Assembly (NCBI GenBank): GCA_031289445.1
Contig: JAITPL010000204.1
Coordinates: 1 to 8,793 of the forward strand
Length of the DNA: 8,793 nucleotides
Direction of reading: 5' to 3'
DNA from: Tannerella sp.
Lineage (GTDB): Bacteria > Bacteroidota > Bacteroidia > Bacteroidales > Tannerellaceae
Shown: one piece after another, positions 8,701 to 8,793 of the stretch
Position numbering within the stretch: the stretch's first letter is position 1
How the letters are laid out: each line of letters begins with the position of its first letter
Notes under the pieces: model-generated
Database searches by the model: none
What the model was told of the DNA's origin: nothing
The model's input: the letters and a program-made list of their open reading frames with translations, nothing else
Position numbers and translations under genes: made by a program

Positions 8701-8701
8701 C

Positions 8702-8722
8702 TCAATTGTCAATTGTCAATTG
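8702..8722. repeat. GTCAATT heptamer repeat
   Basis: Nearly three tandem copies of a 7-bp unit: TCAATT (8702-8707), then GTCAATT twice (8708-8721). CAATTG palindromes recur through it. It overlaps the 3' end of the truncated gene at the window edge and supplies its stop codon. Confidence 0.85.
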
Positions 8723-8793
8723 AATCGCGTCCTGTATTTGTTGCAGGGATTCGAGCCTCTTGGTATAAACCTGCGCTATGAAGATGATATAGT
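8702..8793 (-). CDS. Unidentified gene, last 29 codons only
   Basis: A minus-strand frame is open from the window edge to TGA at 8702-8704. The visible tail starts YIIFIAQVYTKRLE and goes on with SLQQIQDAI, a hydrophobic stretch turning into an amphipathic, coil-like helix, as at the end of a membrane-anchored protein. The final residues (QLTIDN) are encoded by the GTCAATT repeat, so the original end may have been altered. Another frame is also open through this short stretch but gives a less protein-like sequence. A sigma/anti-sigma type partner for the downstream secreted protein is conceivable but cannot be shown from 29 residues. Confidence 0.45.
   Translation of the reverse strand, partial: YIIFIAQVYTKRLESLQQIQDAIQLTIDN

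Overview
The window looks like part of a Bacteroidales (Bacteroidota) chromosome. Three things point there: an omega-like RNA polymerase subunit beside a BamD lipoprotein and a DUF4293 membrane protein; -7 boxes of the Bacteroidota type (TAnnTTTG) upstream of several genes; and start sites that mostly lack a strong Shine-Dalgarno. All ten recognisable genes lie on the minus strand, so the transcriptional order runs from high to low coordinates. I see no rRNA, tRNA, CRISPR array, insertion sequence or phage gene.

In transcriptional order: (1) the last 29 codons of an unidentified gene (8702-8793). (2) A 336-bp gene-free gap (8366-8701) made almost entirely of 7-bp repeats of four kinds. (3) A secreted repeat protein of the DUF4097/'toastrack' beta-strand kind (7355-8365). 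(4) ligA, the NAD-dependent DNA ligase, overlapping by 4 bp a small DUF6913-like protein (4747-7292). (5) A two-gene unit of phenylacetate-CoA ligase (paaK) and a tandem-ACT protein (2885-4650), behind the best promoter in the window. (6) An envelope and transcription unit of bamD, rpoZ (omega) and a DUF4293 four-helix membrane protein (1179-2824). (7) A Crp/Fnr-family regulator with a GTG start, followed 24 bp later by a DUF1893 gene cut by the window edge (1-1055).

Most of the content is housekeeping: DNA joining, outer-membrane protein assembly, RNA polymerase, and adenylation of aryl acids linked to amino-acid breakdown. The most unusual item is the heptamer tract. It holds a 26-unit array in which 23 units keep one purine/pyrimidine pattern (RYYRRRR) while the bases vary almost only by transitions. 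It is flanked by three other 7-bp repeats, and the stop codon of the upstream gene lies inside one of them. Second-tier points are a 17-residue period and a CxxC in the secreted protein, a possible autoregulatory palindrome at the crp promoter, and a shortened helix-hairpin-helix loop in LigA. I see no convincing new multi-gene system.
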